Shown: in pieces, positions 12,301-24,411 of the stretch
How positions within the stretch are numbered: the first letter of the stretch is position 1
Layout: the number at the start of each line of letters is the position of its first letter
Assembly (NCBI GenBank): GCA_026545765.1
Contig: CM048841.1
Span: 70,430,217 to 70,494,216, forward strand
Origin: Plantago major
Taxonomy: Eukaryota > Streptophyta > Magnoliopsida > Lamiales > Plantaginaceae
Length of the DNA stretch: 64,000 nt
Direction of reading: 5' to 3'
Notes under the pieces: model-generated
What the model was told of the DNA's origin: nothing
What the model saw: the letters and a program-made list of their open reading frames with translations, nothing else
The model's database searches: none
Position numbers and translations under genes: made by a program

Positions 12301-13530
12301 CGCTCTTTCATTCCATTCTCTGTCGAACTTTTTGAGAGTAAATTCCTTAAAAAGGCTTAATTCTTACTTGAGTAACTCGAGGTACTTGATCATCGAGGGA
12401 CCCTTAGTGGATAAAGTACCAGAGAACTGCGCCTCAACCAGCTGAGAGTCCGTGCAAGCTTTAAGCCTGTGGGCTTGCAAGGACTTAGCTATCCGCAACC
12501 CTACCAACAGTGCTTCATACTCAGCCTCATTGTTTGTCACCTTAAAATTCAGTGAGATGGCATAATCGAGTTGTGCTCCATCGGGGCTTTTGAGATAAAT
12601 CCCAATGCCTCCCATCCGTCCATTGGATGATCCGTCCACTTCTAATGTCCAAACATTGGTTGGTTCTTCGTGAGGCTGTTCGACTTCCGACACTTTCTTT
12701 GGTTCTTCCTTGGTCTCCTTTTCGGAACTTGGGGTGACTGGTCCGTGAGGGACACTATCAAGGAGAAACATGTGATTTACCCGAGATTCTTCCCAATTCG
12801 GTATCCGAGAATGATTGATGAACTGAGCATCCTCAAAGTTCTCCAAACCTGTTCTTGAGGGAGCTGTCTTACTTTTGATGGTCTTGACTATCAAGCACTC
12901 GAATTTCTTCTTGTCCGAGGTCTTTTCAGAATCCCTTTCAGGATAATCTGCTAAAAAGTCCACAATGACCTGAGCTTTCTTGGCTGTCGGAGCTTGATAG
13001 TTAATATCATATTCACTCAGTTCAATCACCCACTTTGAGAGTTGTCCAGACTGATCCGGCTTCCCAAGGACCTGTTTCAAAGGTTCCGAAGTTAGAACAA
13101 CGATCTTGTGAGATTTAAAGTACGGTTTCAACCGTCTTGCAGTGTAAACCAAGGTGTATGCGATCTTTTCAATCTTTACGTATCTTGTTTCTGCCCTAGC
13201 AAGGGCTTTACTAAGATAGTAGATTGGCATATGATTGTTAGCCTGAACCCGTACTAGGACGAAACTCATTGCCTCTTCCATAATGGCTAGGTAGAGGTAG
13301 AGTGGTTCTCCATCCACAGGCTTGGAGAGTAATGGAGGGGAATAGAGGTACTTTTTGAGGTTCTCAAAAGCCTCTGAACATTCCTCCGTCCACTTAAAAC
13401 TCTCGCCTTTCCGTAGGATTTTGAAGAATGGAAGATTCTTTTCTGCAGAACGGGAGATGAAACGGCTTAAGGACATGAGACGCCCGATGAGCTGTTGTAT
13501 CTTGTCAAGTGACCCTGCGGACAAGAATCA
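12300..13530 (-). pseudogene. Gypsy A RT-linked RNase H and second RNase H
   Basis: The minus-strand frame (about 386 residues) begins in the RT thumb/connection (LIGRLMSLSRFISRSAEKNLPFF). It continues into the RT-linked RNase H-like domain (AFENLKKYL, YYLSKALARAETRY, LKQVLGKPDQSGQLSKW). After a charged linker a second RNase H begins: WTLEVDGSSNGRMGGIGI, then NNEAEYEALLVGLRIA and CTDSQL, with the D, E and D catalytic pattern visible. Two RNase H domains in one pol is a Tat-lineage character. The RT catalytic core is not present here. Confidence 0.8.
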
Positions 13531-14452
13531 CCATAGCAATATTCCAGGTTTAGAATCACCAGGTCCAGGCTTTTGTTCCTTTCCTTCTCCTTCATGATTT
13601 CATCACACAAATGATTAGGGGCGCTTGTATGGACTTGCTCGTGATCCTTCACCAAGCGTCCGAGACTGAGAATTTGGGCTTCCAATGCTTTCTGTTGAGC
13701 ATAGATTTCTTCCGCATTCATCATTTCTCCAGTCCGAGGATGTATGGCTACATCCGGAGGGAGCTCATCCACATTGACCACGGGAATTGTTTCCGCTACC
13801 TAATCTATAGCTCTCGGAGGTACTTGTGGCGGAGCTCTGGGCTGCTTGTTCCCATCCTCTTGTCGAGCTCTTTGTGGACTTGGTTTACGTTGAATCTGTG
13901 AAGCGGAAGCTCTCCTGCCAAGCAAGTTCCGTAGGTCCTCCTGTGGCTGATTTCCCAACCTTTGATGAATCGGACATTGTTCATTCCTTGAAAGAGCGGG
14001 GTCAGCCTGAGCTGGAGCTGCCGCTTGCGGAGATTCTTTTTGTGGTGGTACATTGCTGGAACCAAGACAACCTTGGATGACTGTAAGAAGCCTTCCGAAC
14101 TGAGTTTCGCTCAAACCAAAATCACTCGTACGGACTTCACATCCGTCTGGCATAGTAAAATGCTGACCTGGGGGAGGCCCTTGGTTTCCTGACGGAGGAA
14201 CTTGGGCCTCTCCTCTCTCAGGGATCTCTGGCACAGGTTTGTCAGGGACATTGCGGATCCTTCTGGTCGGAACTTCTCTTCCTTCATCCGAGGATGGGCT
14301 TGCTGTATGACCATCGCTCGGATAACCATCTCTTCTTGCTTGATCCCTAGCAGTCTGCCATCCCCTGGTGGGTGGACGTCCGCGTGGGCGAGGAGGAGGT
14401 GGAGTTCCGACCCCTGTAGCACTTGATCGTGCTGTCCTCCTTGTTCTTGCCA
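13530..14452 (-). pseudogene. Gypsy A gag
   Basis: The minus-strand gag starts at the methionine at 14452 (MARTRRTARSS). It is homologous to the gag at 63134-64000: shared blocks are RGRPP, YPSD-HTAS-SSDE, FGL-E/D-x-QFG-LLT-IQGC and, near the end, LPPDVAI-PRTGE and QQKALE-QI. It is basic and Pro/Arg-rich at the N-terminus. Only the N-terminal part of gag is present before RNase H sequence takes over. It sits just downstream of the primer-binding site, as expected. Confidence 0.8.
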
Positions 14453-14487
14453 TCGACTCAACCTTGGAACACGGAACCTTTTGTAAG

Positions 14488-14507
14488 GATTCCCACAGAC
14501 GACGCCA
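14488..14507 (-). other. Primer-binding site of Gypsy A
   Basis: On the minus strand, TGGCGTCGTCTGTGGGAA follows the LTR end after a short spacer. The same motif, as GCACCGTCTGTGGGAA, follows the 5' LTR of the Gypsy element at 62146. It is the reverse-transcription primer site typical of this group. Confidence 0.75.
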
Positions 14508-14509
14508 AA

Positions 14510-15323
14510 TGCTGAGGGGTTTAGCCTGAAGCACTAACTAAACTACTACAAATAACCTATTCTAATATCCGCCTCCTACTTGAAGTCCGAGCTGGGCTCT
14601 CTATCCGGACCAGGGTACCTGAAAGGACTAAGTGGGGGGGGGGGGGTGGGGGTTGGAAGGGTTACCCGGATTGCTACTTAGGAAGCTCTCAATGTAATAG
14701 TTATGAGGAAGGTTATGATATTCAATATGGCTTACCTCAAAGTTTGGACCTTGAGTTATATTTATAGAGACCATAGCTTATGAAGTGACTCATAAGATGG
14801 TGCCAAGTGTATGATTCAAATTTGGACACCAATGCTACCTTTGGCCCATAGCCCAATAGTGAACAGTAGTCCAATACCGATTAGTGGGCCTGGGAGGGTA
14901 GTTTGGACCTTTTCCCCCAGAGAGTACTGTTCCGCCTGTTGGGTCCGTGTAAGTCCTTCGGACAGATCTGTCTGCTTGGTTGATCTGCCCTTGGGTAACT
15001 CTGGATGTCCGAGCCAAGAGTCTCACGGAAGTATCTCAGTGGTTCCAACATATACGTTTGGTCTTAATGTAAAGGTGGCGTCCGAGAGGCTATCTCGTCC
15101 GGTGCGTTGGGCATCTTTGTACTAACGTAGCCAGGTTTAGAAGTCCTTTTTCTAGCTAGCTCAGACTAGCTGTGAGGGTGTAGTGACTTTAGCATACTGG
15201 TTGATTCACTTAGGACGGACCATGAGAGGTCAGACCAGTACTGAATTGGCCATTAAGCCGTGATGCGCTCTAGTACATGCTCTATGGCGCCCTTAACGGA
15301 TTGGACATATATCCGTATCAACA
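14510..15323 (-). repeat. 5' LTR of Gypsy A
   Basis: Minus-strand ends are TGTTGATACGG (15323) and CCCCTCAGCA (14510), about 814 bp. It matches 2501-3115. Relative to that copy it carries about 25 extra bases near 14808-14832. A poly-G run (about 14634-14646) sits in the part not visible in the other LTR. Confidence 0.9.
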
Positions 15324-16383
15324 AGATTATCAATTGAATGTTCTTATATAATATAAAATATAAAGTTGATGGGCTAAACCCCACCAGATTCATTTAAATT
15401 CGAGCTATCCTACATGAAATTTTGATAAGGTTGAGTAGAGTTCGAATAGAGGGACGTATTAGTGTTGTTGCTAGGGATCAGGAGGGCAATGTTATTGCTT
15501 GGTGATAAAATTTTATGTCTTATGATTGCTGAAAATGCAGAAGGTTTGCCATCCAAATTAAGAACTAAATTTGTTCGAAATTTTGATTGGTAACATGTAG
15601 TAATTGAAAGAGATTATTATTTGGTGATTAAATGTCTTAAATCAACAAATTTTAGCTTTGCCCCTTTGTTTCACTTTTCAAAGAAATTCAGGCATTTAAT
15701 GAAGAATTTTGTTCCATGAAGTTTTGCCAGGTTAAACGTGAGGCTAACGTTTTAGCACATAGATTATCATTTGGGTATTCTTATGATGATGTTGGTTTGG
15801 TAGATTTGTATTATCCATACCAATATCGTTATGAGAGGAGAGCACATACCACCTCAGGGGTTGTCTCGATTAATTTATTTCGTCCTACCATTTCTATTCA
15901 TTATTAAACGTAAATTATATCGTTTTGTGGAATTAGTTGTATTTTTCAGCATGAATATATTTCATGTTTATTTTTTTGTATGCTGGCTGCATATATAGTT
16001 TTTATTAAGGGTATACTTAAATGAAACTATATGCATATTCTTTTCGAGTTTTTTTTTTTGTTTTTTTTTTATATGGATCAAGTTAATTTCATGTTTCTAT
16101 ATTTTTTAATAGGCTCCATCAGATGGGGTTGGAGTGGTTGCAAAATATACGGGACATATTTGACTTGGATACGGTAGGAATACCCTTTATTTGTGATTTT
16201 TAAATGTCGGAGGTTCATGCAGAGTCAAAGTTTACACTGCACGGCTGGGATAAGGAAGAATAACCTTTAGCACGTGTTCATTCTTCACCATCACGTAAAT
16301 TAGCTGAGTTATTGTTATCATTCACGAAATGTGGCCAGAGTACCTTGCTACTTAGTAGTAAATAAAAAATACAGGTGAGAAAG
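15324..16383 (+). pseudogene. Decayed RNase H-like (RVT_3) sequence in AT-rich DNA
   Basis: Between Gypsy A and the LINE lies about 1 kb of AT-rich DNA. Plus-strand fragments resemble the plant RVT_3 RNase H domain: an ISVVARDQEGNVIAW-like start near 15460, a VVIERDYYLVIKCLKS-like segment near 15597, and KFCQVKREANVLAHRLS at 15717-15767. The last corresponds to the conserved H-V-x-R-E-x-N-x-x-A-H end of these domains. The pieces fall in different frames with stops, so it is a relic, probably of a LINE pol or an RNase H-like gene. After 15907 I see only AT-rich sequence with no gene. Confidence 0.5.
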
Positions 16384-19060
16384 TTTTTTTTTTTAATAGA
16401 TATTGCTAATTTATTCATCCATATAAGGAATTACGGGGGTTTCAAAGAACCCAAGTACAAACCAAGTTTGAGTAATTTCAAGCTTACAAGGTACACATAA
16501 ACTGATACAAAAGATGCAACTAACAAAAGCCTAGTATGTGCTGCCAAAGACCAAAAGATACCTAACATTCTATTACATGTCTTCACAAAAACTTGAAAGC
16601 AAGGGAGGCCAGCAGTACACTCTTCAAAAATACATAGGTTGCAAGGCTTCCATTCAAAATCAGAATCATGCTTGGTACAAGTGACAAGCAATAAATATTG
16701 CTTAACAGTACACAACAACTTCAAATAAACTCCATATATAGTCCAGTAATCAGAGTAATTTTTGCAAATAAAGGTACAGAACCATTGCCCAAAATTACAA
16801 AGCCCAATAGTTAGCTGGTTAGATAGGACTGTTAGCAAGTTAGTACACAAGGCCAAACCCACCAATCCACAAGATAGAACCTGCAAACCAGAATTAGCAA
16901 AAAGAGACATGAACAAAAGATACATACTATTTATCTTCCAAGGATTAAATGGTGCACACAAACTCAGACATTTGTATACCCAACAAAACCAACAAGAAGA
17001 TCTACAATATGTAACTACAGGCAGCTCTAGAGCAAAAAAATAGAGAGGAGGAAAGTTCAAGAATGTTTCCATAACAAGTACTGCCAAATCTTCTCTATAA
17101 GTGCCTAAAAAACAAAAGACGGGGGGGGGGGGGGGGGACAGAAAAGAAACAATTGATCCATACTACATTAAAGCTGGGGTGAAGCAAAGCATACAGCTTG
17201 TATCCAACAACAGGGGGCTCATGACATAGAAGCCTCATACAAGAGGGGAGCATAAAAAAGATGCTACCTATTCTGAAATGACAGAGGAGCATCACTTCTC
17301 CCAGGAAAATGTTACACAGATCAATCCAAAGATAGAAGGAGGAAAGGAGGGGGGGGGGGGAGGAGGAGAAACCATCAGATAAACAATCATCACTTGGTTT
17401 TTCTTAAGTACCCCAAACCTGATTTATCACCATAAGAAAGTTGCCTGGCCCTAATAGGGACATCCCCTGGGTCATAGACCATACTGGATCTATCTGTAAG
17501 TGCCAAAGTGGCAAGCCAATCAGCCACAACATTACCTTCTCTGTAGATATGTTGAAATCTCACAATTCTATCTGCACATAAAGAGCAGATTTTTGACAGT
17601 ATAATGGTGAGTTTCCAATGCCAGTTAAGACTTTCTTTTTGAATCAATTGCAGGGCAACTTGAGAGTCAGATTCCACAATGATATTAAGCAAACCCATAT
17701 CTCTAGCAATGCTTAAATCTTTCCAAATACCAGTCAATTCAGCATACAACACAGAGCCATAAGAAGAGCCAATAAAGGAGTGGTAGCATTTAAGAATCCT
17801 GCCATCCCCATCCCTTATTACTCCCCCTGAACCTGCCCTCTTTGAAACATGACAAAAGGCCCCATCAGTATTGATTTTGACCCAATAGGAGGGGGGTCTA
17901 TTCCGATAAACCATAACAACTTTAGGAATAGGGGCAGGGGGGAGGGTAATATGCCACATTTCAGCAATCTGGAGATCCCCTTGCCAAAAAGATCTAGTAA
18001 AAGGTTTTGCCAATTGAGACAGCTTTAAGAAAGAAGAGATTTTGAAAATGATTTTTTCAGATCTGATCCCTTCATTAAGATACTTAGCATTATTTCTAGC
18101 CAGCCAGGCAAACCAACCAATTAAAACAGGCGCAAGAATTCTGATATGGTTGATACCTACAACATCACTAGAATTAATCCAAAAATTCAGACTCATAGCC
18201 ACACTAGCTAGGGGGTTAAAAGGAACTTGAAAAATCCTAGCAAACCAAACCCAGACCTTGGCCACCTCAGTACTAGCAAGAATAACATGGGAGATGGACT
18301 CATTACTGGAACAACACTGACACTTAGAAACCAAAAAAATACCTCTAGATTGAATAATATCATCCACAGACAACCAATTATGTAACAGTTTCCACCAAAA
18401 CAGGGAGATAGAGGAGGGGATTCTAGTGTTCCAACAACAGGCAAAAATCTTTTTAACAGCTTTCTTTTGTCTAACCAGATTCCAGGCAGACTTAGTTTGA
18501 AAAATTCCATCACTGGAAGGTTTCCAAATAGGTTTAGCAAAACCAGAAGAGACAGGAAAAGGGATCAAAGAAATTTTTGCTGCCAAGGGAAGAGAAAGAT
18601 TTTTAGACAGCTTACCCCAATCCCAAACACCATTAGACCCAAAGTCCTGAACTAGAGCCAAGTTATCAAAAGGACCAGTAGCTAGACTAGACAAAATTCC
18701 CAAGTCAGACCAGTTGTCATTCCAAAAATAACACTGACCAAAACCAATTTTCCAAAACAAGTTAGACTCTGTAATTTGATTAGATTTAACAATTCTTTTC
18801 CAAATCAGAGAATCCCCATGTTTAGCAGAAATGGTACCAGGATAGGACTTCTTGACATATTTAGTAAAAAGACACTTAGCCCAGAGAGAATCCTGACACC
18901 TAAACCTAAACCAAAGCTTAACAGAAAAATCTTTACAAATATCACTCAAGTTTCTAATCCCATTACCCCCTTCCCCCTGAGGGAGGCAAATAGGTTTCCA
19001 CCTGGACCAGTGGATCTTCTTTCCCTGCTCAGTAGAGATCTTTCACTATTAAAAACAAAA
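16384..19060 (-). mobile_element. L1-type LINE, 5'-truncated
   Basis: The minus-strand LINE begins in the RT C-terminal region (about 19060), runs through the zinc-binding and RNase H domains, and ends with a roughly 1 kb 3' UTR and an A-tail, seen as T11 at 16384-16394 on the plus strand. The 5' truncation is the usual result of incomplete LINE reverse transcription. The 3' UTR has poly-G tracts on the plus strand at about 17121-17137 and 17351-17360. I could not fix a target-site duplication. Confidence 0.8.
17390..18949 (-). pseudogene. LINE ORF2 C-terminus: zf-RVT and RNase H
   Basis: This is a 519-residue open frame. The same frame continues upstream without a methionine to about 19045, reading STEQGKKIHWSRWKPICLPQ, a standard LINE RT C-terminal motif, so the first ATG is not a real start. 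Residues about 140-235 match the zinc-binding region of plant LINE RT (zf-RVT): WKPSSDGIFQTKSAWNLV, then WWKLLHNWLSVDDI and CQCCSSNESISHV. Residues about 355-490 are an RNase H of RVT_3 type with INTDGAF (D), YAELTGI (E), VESDSQ (D) and REGNVVADWLA (D). The long undisturbed frame suggests a fairly recent insertion, but the element is dead because the endonuclease and RT core are absent. Confidence 0.85.
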
Positions 19061-19230
19061 TATGGCATCACTATGTACTACTACATTATTCCACAATGAT
19101 TTTTTTTTTTTTTATATATCTATATATCTATGAATCGAATTAGTTTTCTAGGCTTCTTATTGGTCCATTTGTAATGCAACATGGCAGCATACTCTATTCT
19201 TATTGGCTGAAAAAGTTTGTGGATGGTGTG
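19061..19230. other. Short flank between LINE and gag-only element
   Basis: AT-rich DNA with a T-run near 19098-19113 followed by ATATATC repeats. No gene is visible. It continues after the inserted element at 24417. Confidence 0.5.
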
Positions 19231-19235
19231 TTTGG

Positions 19236-20617
19236 TGATGTGCTCAAATTGATACATAGAAACAAGTAGCAAGCAGTTGTTGTAAATAGACAATGCTAAC
19301 TACAAGGTCGTTCGCTAAGGAACGAATTAAGCTACCACAACGATTGAAAACAAACAGTTACTTGTGAAACGATGTTGATTTGTTGAATTTTTGTACTTCT
19401 AATAACTAGAAAATAGAAATTAACAATGTAGTTGTTTGTAAGAATGAGGTAGATGGAACACATTAGTTACGATCAAGCAATGCTAATTCACTCCAGGGAT
19501 ACGTTCGTACTGTCACACGGTCGGTGTACAGAAAACTATCAATTCAACCTTTACCAAACGAGTTTGAAGATATTTGAACTACAGTAATCGTGAGTCGTCA
19601 ATCCACGATCCTTAACCAAACGTTTTAGAGAATCTTTGAACGAGAGTATTGAATTGAAGGGTTTTTACGAAGATCTTTGAACGAGCCTAACCTATATGAA
19701 CGATTTCAAACCCTAGAAGCGAATATGCAAGGCTATCACGCAACTACCATGTTCGGAGTGATTTAGCTACTCATAATCAAAGCAAGGATGAAAGAATACA
19801 AGATATTGCTCATGATTAACACAAACAGAATGATAATCGCATGCAAGCCTAAACAATTCGAGAAACAGAGTAAGAACGAATTGAATAAGATAAAACAATA
19901 GAGATTTACCACAGTAATCAGGGATTCGATATCAATCCTTCGATGAATAGTCAAAATGAAGCTCCAAATTGTTTCAATGTCCAAGTATGAATGTAGGGTT
20001 TGATCTAGGGTAAAAGTATTGTCATCCCCAATAGAATGAATATTTAATATATAATGTAAGGAGAAAAATGGAATTAGGAAAAGAAATCGCTAAGGAAAAT
20101 GGCAGAAGAGAAACTGGCGTCGCCAGTTTGGTTCTGCCTCCTCGCAGAAAAACACTGGCGTACGCCAGTTATCAAACTGTCGTCGCCAGTTCTTCTGACG
20201 TCTGTATCTTTTATTACAGGAGGAATTTGGCTATGCTTCTGGAACGAAAGTTGTAGCCCTTTGAATTATATTTCTATGGCCATCAAGATCAGGTCAATCG
20301 AACATCATATGAGAGAGTTATGGCCAAAATGGCTAGACTGCTCCGTAAAACTTCACTTCTGCAAGCTTCGCTAAAACAGCTCTCAAGTCTTCGTCCGAAC
20401 TCCCAATCCACTTCCGTTTTCGCCCAGCTACTCTACATTCAAAGATCTAGAACCAAAGTTTCCACTCCGATTTTCACCTTCGGGACACAAAAATCCTACA
20501 AAACACAAACAAAGCACCAAAGCATAAAAACGCACAAAGACACTATAAAACCATAAACAAAGACTAACAAAGACAACTAAAAAGGACCAAATGAGACTCT
20601 AAATTATCGTCTCATCA
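19236..20617 (-). repeat. 3' LTR of the gag-only element
   Basis: It starts TGATGTGCTC and ends GTCTCATCA. It contains a cluster of short perfect palindromes around 20110-20200 (cores CTGGCG-TCGCCAG and ACTGGCGTACGCCAGT). Confidence 0.9.
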
Positions 20618-22072
20618 AACTCCCCAAACTGAACCTTTGCTCGTCCTCGAGCAATCAAACAAACCTAGATAAAAACTAGACTCAAACCACGAAAACAGAC
20701 AAAGAGTCAAGGTCCCAAGTGACCGAATCTACCATTGTAAACAGTAAGTCCACGAGATGCAAAATTTTTCTCATCAAACCAACTTTGGCAAAACAGTGTA
20801 CGGAAAATCAAACATAATCGTTTCCCAGACAAATAGCACTTAAGTGTAGCTCGCTTGTCCCTCGCAGGTGTATAAAGTGTATCTCTCACTCTCTTGAAAG
20901 TATCCAAATGGGGTATAAGATCAAAAATAAACTGGGAAGGTGACTTGCGTCACAAAGGTGCCTAAAATATCTTATGCTTTTGTACTCGTCTCAGTAGATC
21001 GAAAGGGACTTAACAGGCGACTCAATTTTTCAGAAAACAAAAACTGAAACTGCTCCCTCTATTCAATTCAAAACAAAATTAGATCTCGTAATACTTCAAT
21101 GAATTTAGTGTGTGGCCACATTGGGCTCTTTTAATCTCAATTTTTTGCAGGTGTCTGTTTTACCGAAAGTCCGCACTTTTGTGCGTGTCAGTTTGGTGTA
21201 CGTGCCATCAACCCTCACAGACATATGGATTTTTAAGACCACGCCGGTATATAGGTAGTATTTGAAACACGCCTAACACGACTAACGGTGATCAATGAAG
21301 ACCATAGATCCACCCCGAGATTCAAATATCAATAAGCCTTAGGGAGCAGTAAACAAGCTTTTCAGCAATAACGCAAAACAACACATATAACTCGCAAGAT
21401 AACAATTCTCACCCCAAAACTATTCCTTGGAACAGGGGGAAGGGCTTAAAAAGAGCATGCCGTTCGTCATCCCTAACAAGACTGAGCCACATAAGTATGA
21501 AAAGGCGCAAGTAATACGTAAAAACTTGCACAACCCAGGAAATCACACAATACATTTGCTGGTACAAATTTTTTTCATCGGCTCTTAGGCTTCTCACAGG
21601 CTTTTTGGACTAAGGAGCTAAACAAACTTGCTATTTAAAAGAAAAACGACCTTGCAGGATTAAAAATACACTATCCTACTTCAGGCTAATCATCAAACAA
21701 AACGTAAGCAACAGGTGGATTTATCATCTACAATGGATGTTCGACTTGGTAAAAGACTCAGACATACCACGAAAATTTGAAAATAGGCCAAAAACGTAGG
21801 CCAAAAGACTCTATCTAAAAAGCTAAGACACAAACATAAACTGAAAACAAAAGAATCACATAAAAGTGGCTAACATACCACCCCACGTAGACAACACAGA
21901 ACATATGAAATCCCTCCCCAAACCTAAACTTTAGCTCGTCCTCGAGTTTCAAGTTTAAGCAACCGAAGGAAAACAGAATGCAGACATGTTAGTGAAGGAA
22001 AACTTACCCCCGGGTTGCCTCTCGGGAAGCGCCTTTTATTATAGTCGTTGGCTCGACTTTTGGGAAATGCTT
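20618..22072 (-). other. Non-coding interior of the gag-only element
   Basis: About 1.45 kb between the gag remnant and the 3' LTR. I see no supportable ORF and no pol motif on either strand. The phrase CTCGTCCTCGAG, seen near 20639 and 21936, is a small repeated motif. The minus-strand frames of 60-70 codons here lack any recognisable pattern. Confidence 0.6.
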
Positions 22073-22770
22073 CTATCCATTATCAAACGGGAACAAATCC
22101 CTTGCATCCGTCCCGGTATCCTCAGCATTTTGTGAGCCATCCTTAGTTACTCTCCTCAGGTTCTCTAACAGTTCCATGATTCCCTGAAAAATAAAATTAA
22201 ACAACTCAGAAAATTCAAAAACTAAAAAATAACTATGGGAATCAGAGGGAAAATAAAAATGAAGAAGTGGGTCAAAACTCCCTGGGCAGTCCAATGTGTA
22301 TGATGGGACTATCACGTGCGAATCATCGGTTTCCTCTTGTACCGTAGGGGCAGATTCAGGAGTCAGCTCAGCAGGTAAGCAAGTAGAATGTATTTCTTCT
22401 TGTACCGTAGGGGCAGGTTCAGAAGCCAGCTCAGCAGGTAAGGGAGTAGAATGGGTTTCTTCTTGTACAGTAGGGGCAGATTCAGTAGTCAGCTCAGCAG
22501 GATGGTTTATCTTCTCACGCTGGATGTCCTCAATCAGCAACATCGACAAACTCAAATAATTGGCGAACTCAAAGAATTGTTTGAGTTTAAACTCATCTAT
22601 GGGTTGTCTCGCAGCTTCTTCTAATATCGTTTGTTCATCCTTGGTCAATCCAAAATAGAAACATCCAATCACATCCCTATTGCTCAATTTAGCATTTATG
22701 CACCCTTTTTCAAGCTCTCTAAACCGATACCACGCATCGTAGAATCTTTCTCCAGGAAGCTGACAGAACT
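22073..22770 (-). pseudogene. Gag remnant of the gag-only element
   Basis: The minus strand reads a gag segment with an ERFYDAWYRFRELEKGC block (about 22690-22760), then LSNRDVIGCFYFGLTKDEQ and ILEEAARQPIDEF. These match the retrotransposon gag of Athila-like elements ('GERFYEAWERFK-ELL' and 'LDAASGG'-like positions) from memory. It is followed by three copies of a 21-residue PAEL-x-x-E-x-APTVQEE repeat and a hydrophobic C-terminal tail. It lies about 200 bases inside the primer-binding site. There is no zinc knuckle. Broken. Confidence 0.6.
22335..22504 (-). repeat. 63-bp tandem repeat inside the gag remnant
   Basis: About 2.7 copies of a 63-bp unit beginning TCTTGTACCGTAGGGGCAG. The length is a multiple of three, so on the minus strand it encodes an in-frame 21-residue acidic repeat. 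Confidence 0.9.
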
Positions 22771-22965
22771 ATGAAGGAGTCCCCTCTCTTTCTGGTGGAT
22801 AGAGTAGATGTCCATCAAACACGGTTTCTTGGTTGCATAAGTCCCTACACACGCGAAGACAAGAAACCACGAGTAGTTCCGACAAAACAAAAACTAACTA
22901 AACAAAAGAAAACTATAAACAAAATGAGTAAAATTTGCAATCAAGCGCTACAGTAGGAATTGATT

Positions 22966-22984
22966 CCCCGGCAGCGGCGCCAAA
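22966..22984 (-). other. Primer-binding site of the gag-only element
   Basis: The minus-strand motif TGGCGCCGCTGCCGGGGAA lies 2-3 bases inside the 5' LTR end and resembles the tRNA-Asp primer site used by many plant Gypsy elements. Confidence 0.8.
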
Positions 22985-22986
22985 TT

Positions 22987-24411
22987 TGATGTGCTCAAAT
23001 TGATACTTAGAAACAAGTAGCAAGCAGTTGTTGTAAATAGACAATGCTAACCACGAGGTCGTTCGCTGAGGAACCAATTAAGCTACCACAACGACTGAAA
23101 ACAAACAGTTACTTGTGAAACGATGTTGATTTGTTGAATTTGAGTACTTCTAATAACTAGAAAACAGAAATTAACAATGTAGTTGTTTGTAAGAATGAGG
23201 TAGATGGAACACATTAGTTACGATCAAGCAATGCTAATTCGCTCTAGGGATACGTTCATACTGTCACACGGTCGGTGTACAGAAAACTATCAATTCAACC
23301 TTTACCAAACGAGTTTGAAGAAATTTGAACTAGAGTAATCGTGGGTCGTCAATCCACGATCCTTAACCAAACGTTTTAGATAATCTTTGAATGAGAGTAT
23401 TGAATTGAAGGGTTTTTATGAAGATCTTTGAACGAGCCTAACCTATATGAACGATTTCAAACCCTAGAAGCGAATACGCAAGGCTATCACGCAACTACCA
23501 TGTTCGGAGTGATTTAGCTACTCATAATAAAAGCAAGAATGAAAGAATACAAGATATTGCTCATGATTAACACAAACAGAATGATAATCGCATGCAAGCT
23601 TAAACAATTCGAGAAACAGAGTAAGAACGAATTGAATAAGATAAAACAATAGAGATTTACCACAGTATTCAGGGATTCGATATCAATCCTTCGATGAATA
23701 GTCAAAATCAAGCTCCAAATTGTTTCAATGTCCAAGTATGAATGTAGGGTTTGATCTAGGGTAAAAGTATTGTCATCCCCAATAGAATGAATATCTAATA
23801 TATAACGTAAGGAGAAAAAACGGAATTAGGAAAAGAAATCGCCGAGGAAAATGGCAGAAGAGAAACTGGCGTCGCAAGTTAGGAAACTGGCATCGCCAGT
23901 AAAGAAAAATGGCGTCGCCATTTTGGTTCTGCCTCCTCGCAGAAAAACACTGGCGTACACCAGTTATCGAACTGGCGTCGCCAGTTCTTCTGACATCTGT
24001 ATCTTGTCTTACATGAGGAATTTGGCTATGATTCTGGAACGAAAGTTGTAGCCCTTTGAATTATCTTTCCATGGCCACCGATATAAGGCAATAGAACATC
24101 ATATGAGAGAGTTATGGCCAAAATGGCTAGACTGCTCCACAAAACTTCACTTCAGTATGCTTCGCTAAAACGGCTCTCAAGTCTTCGTCTGAACTCCGAA
24201 TCCACTTCTGTTTTCACCCAGCTACTCTACATTCAAAGATCTACAACCAAAGTTTCCACTCCGATTTTCACCTTCGGGACACAAAAATCCTACAAAACAC
24301 AAACAAAGCACCAAAGCATAAAAACGCACAAAGACACTATAAAAACATAAACAAAGACTAACAAAGACCACTAAAAAGGACCAAATGAGACTCTAAATTA
24401 TTGTCTCATCA
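22987..24411 (-). repeat. 5' LTR of the gag-only element
   Basis: Homologous to 19236-20617. The palindrome cluster (about 23860-23990) has an extra unit here, including CTGGCATCGCCAGT and ATGGCGTCGCCAT. Confidence 0.9.

Larger units (their letters stand above)
2501..15323 (-). mobile_element. Gypsy/Tat-lineage element A with antisense accessory gene
   Basis: This is a minus-strand Ty3/Gypsy element. From right to left it has a 5' LTR (14510-15323), a primer-binding site, gag, RNase H and integrase parts, a plus-strand accessory gene (4566-7588) and a 3' LTR (2501-3115). The second, RVT_3-type RNase H after the RT-linked one, plus an extra ORF between pol and the 3' LTR, fits the Tat lineage (Ogre/Retand/Grande relatives). 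The element is broken, with several breaks, and no protease or RT core is recognisable. The two LTRs differ by very roughly 3-4 percent by eye. It hosts a solo LTR at 9249-10826 and was itself entered by the Copia element ending at 2500. The right flank is AGATT. Confidence 0.85.

Noticed and set aside
16431-17087. A 218-residue minus-strand frame, rich in Cys, Leu and Phe.
   Set aside because: It lies in the LINE 3' UTR between the RNase H stop and the A-tail. Its composition follows from T-rich DNA, and no domain, homologue or proper gene context is seen.
22320-22510. Possible CRISPR-like or plasmid-type direct repeats.
   Set aside because: The 63-bp units are directly adjacent coding repeats without unique spacers, in a plant retroelement.
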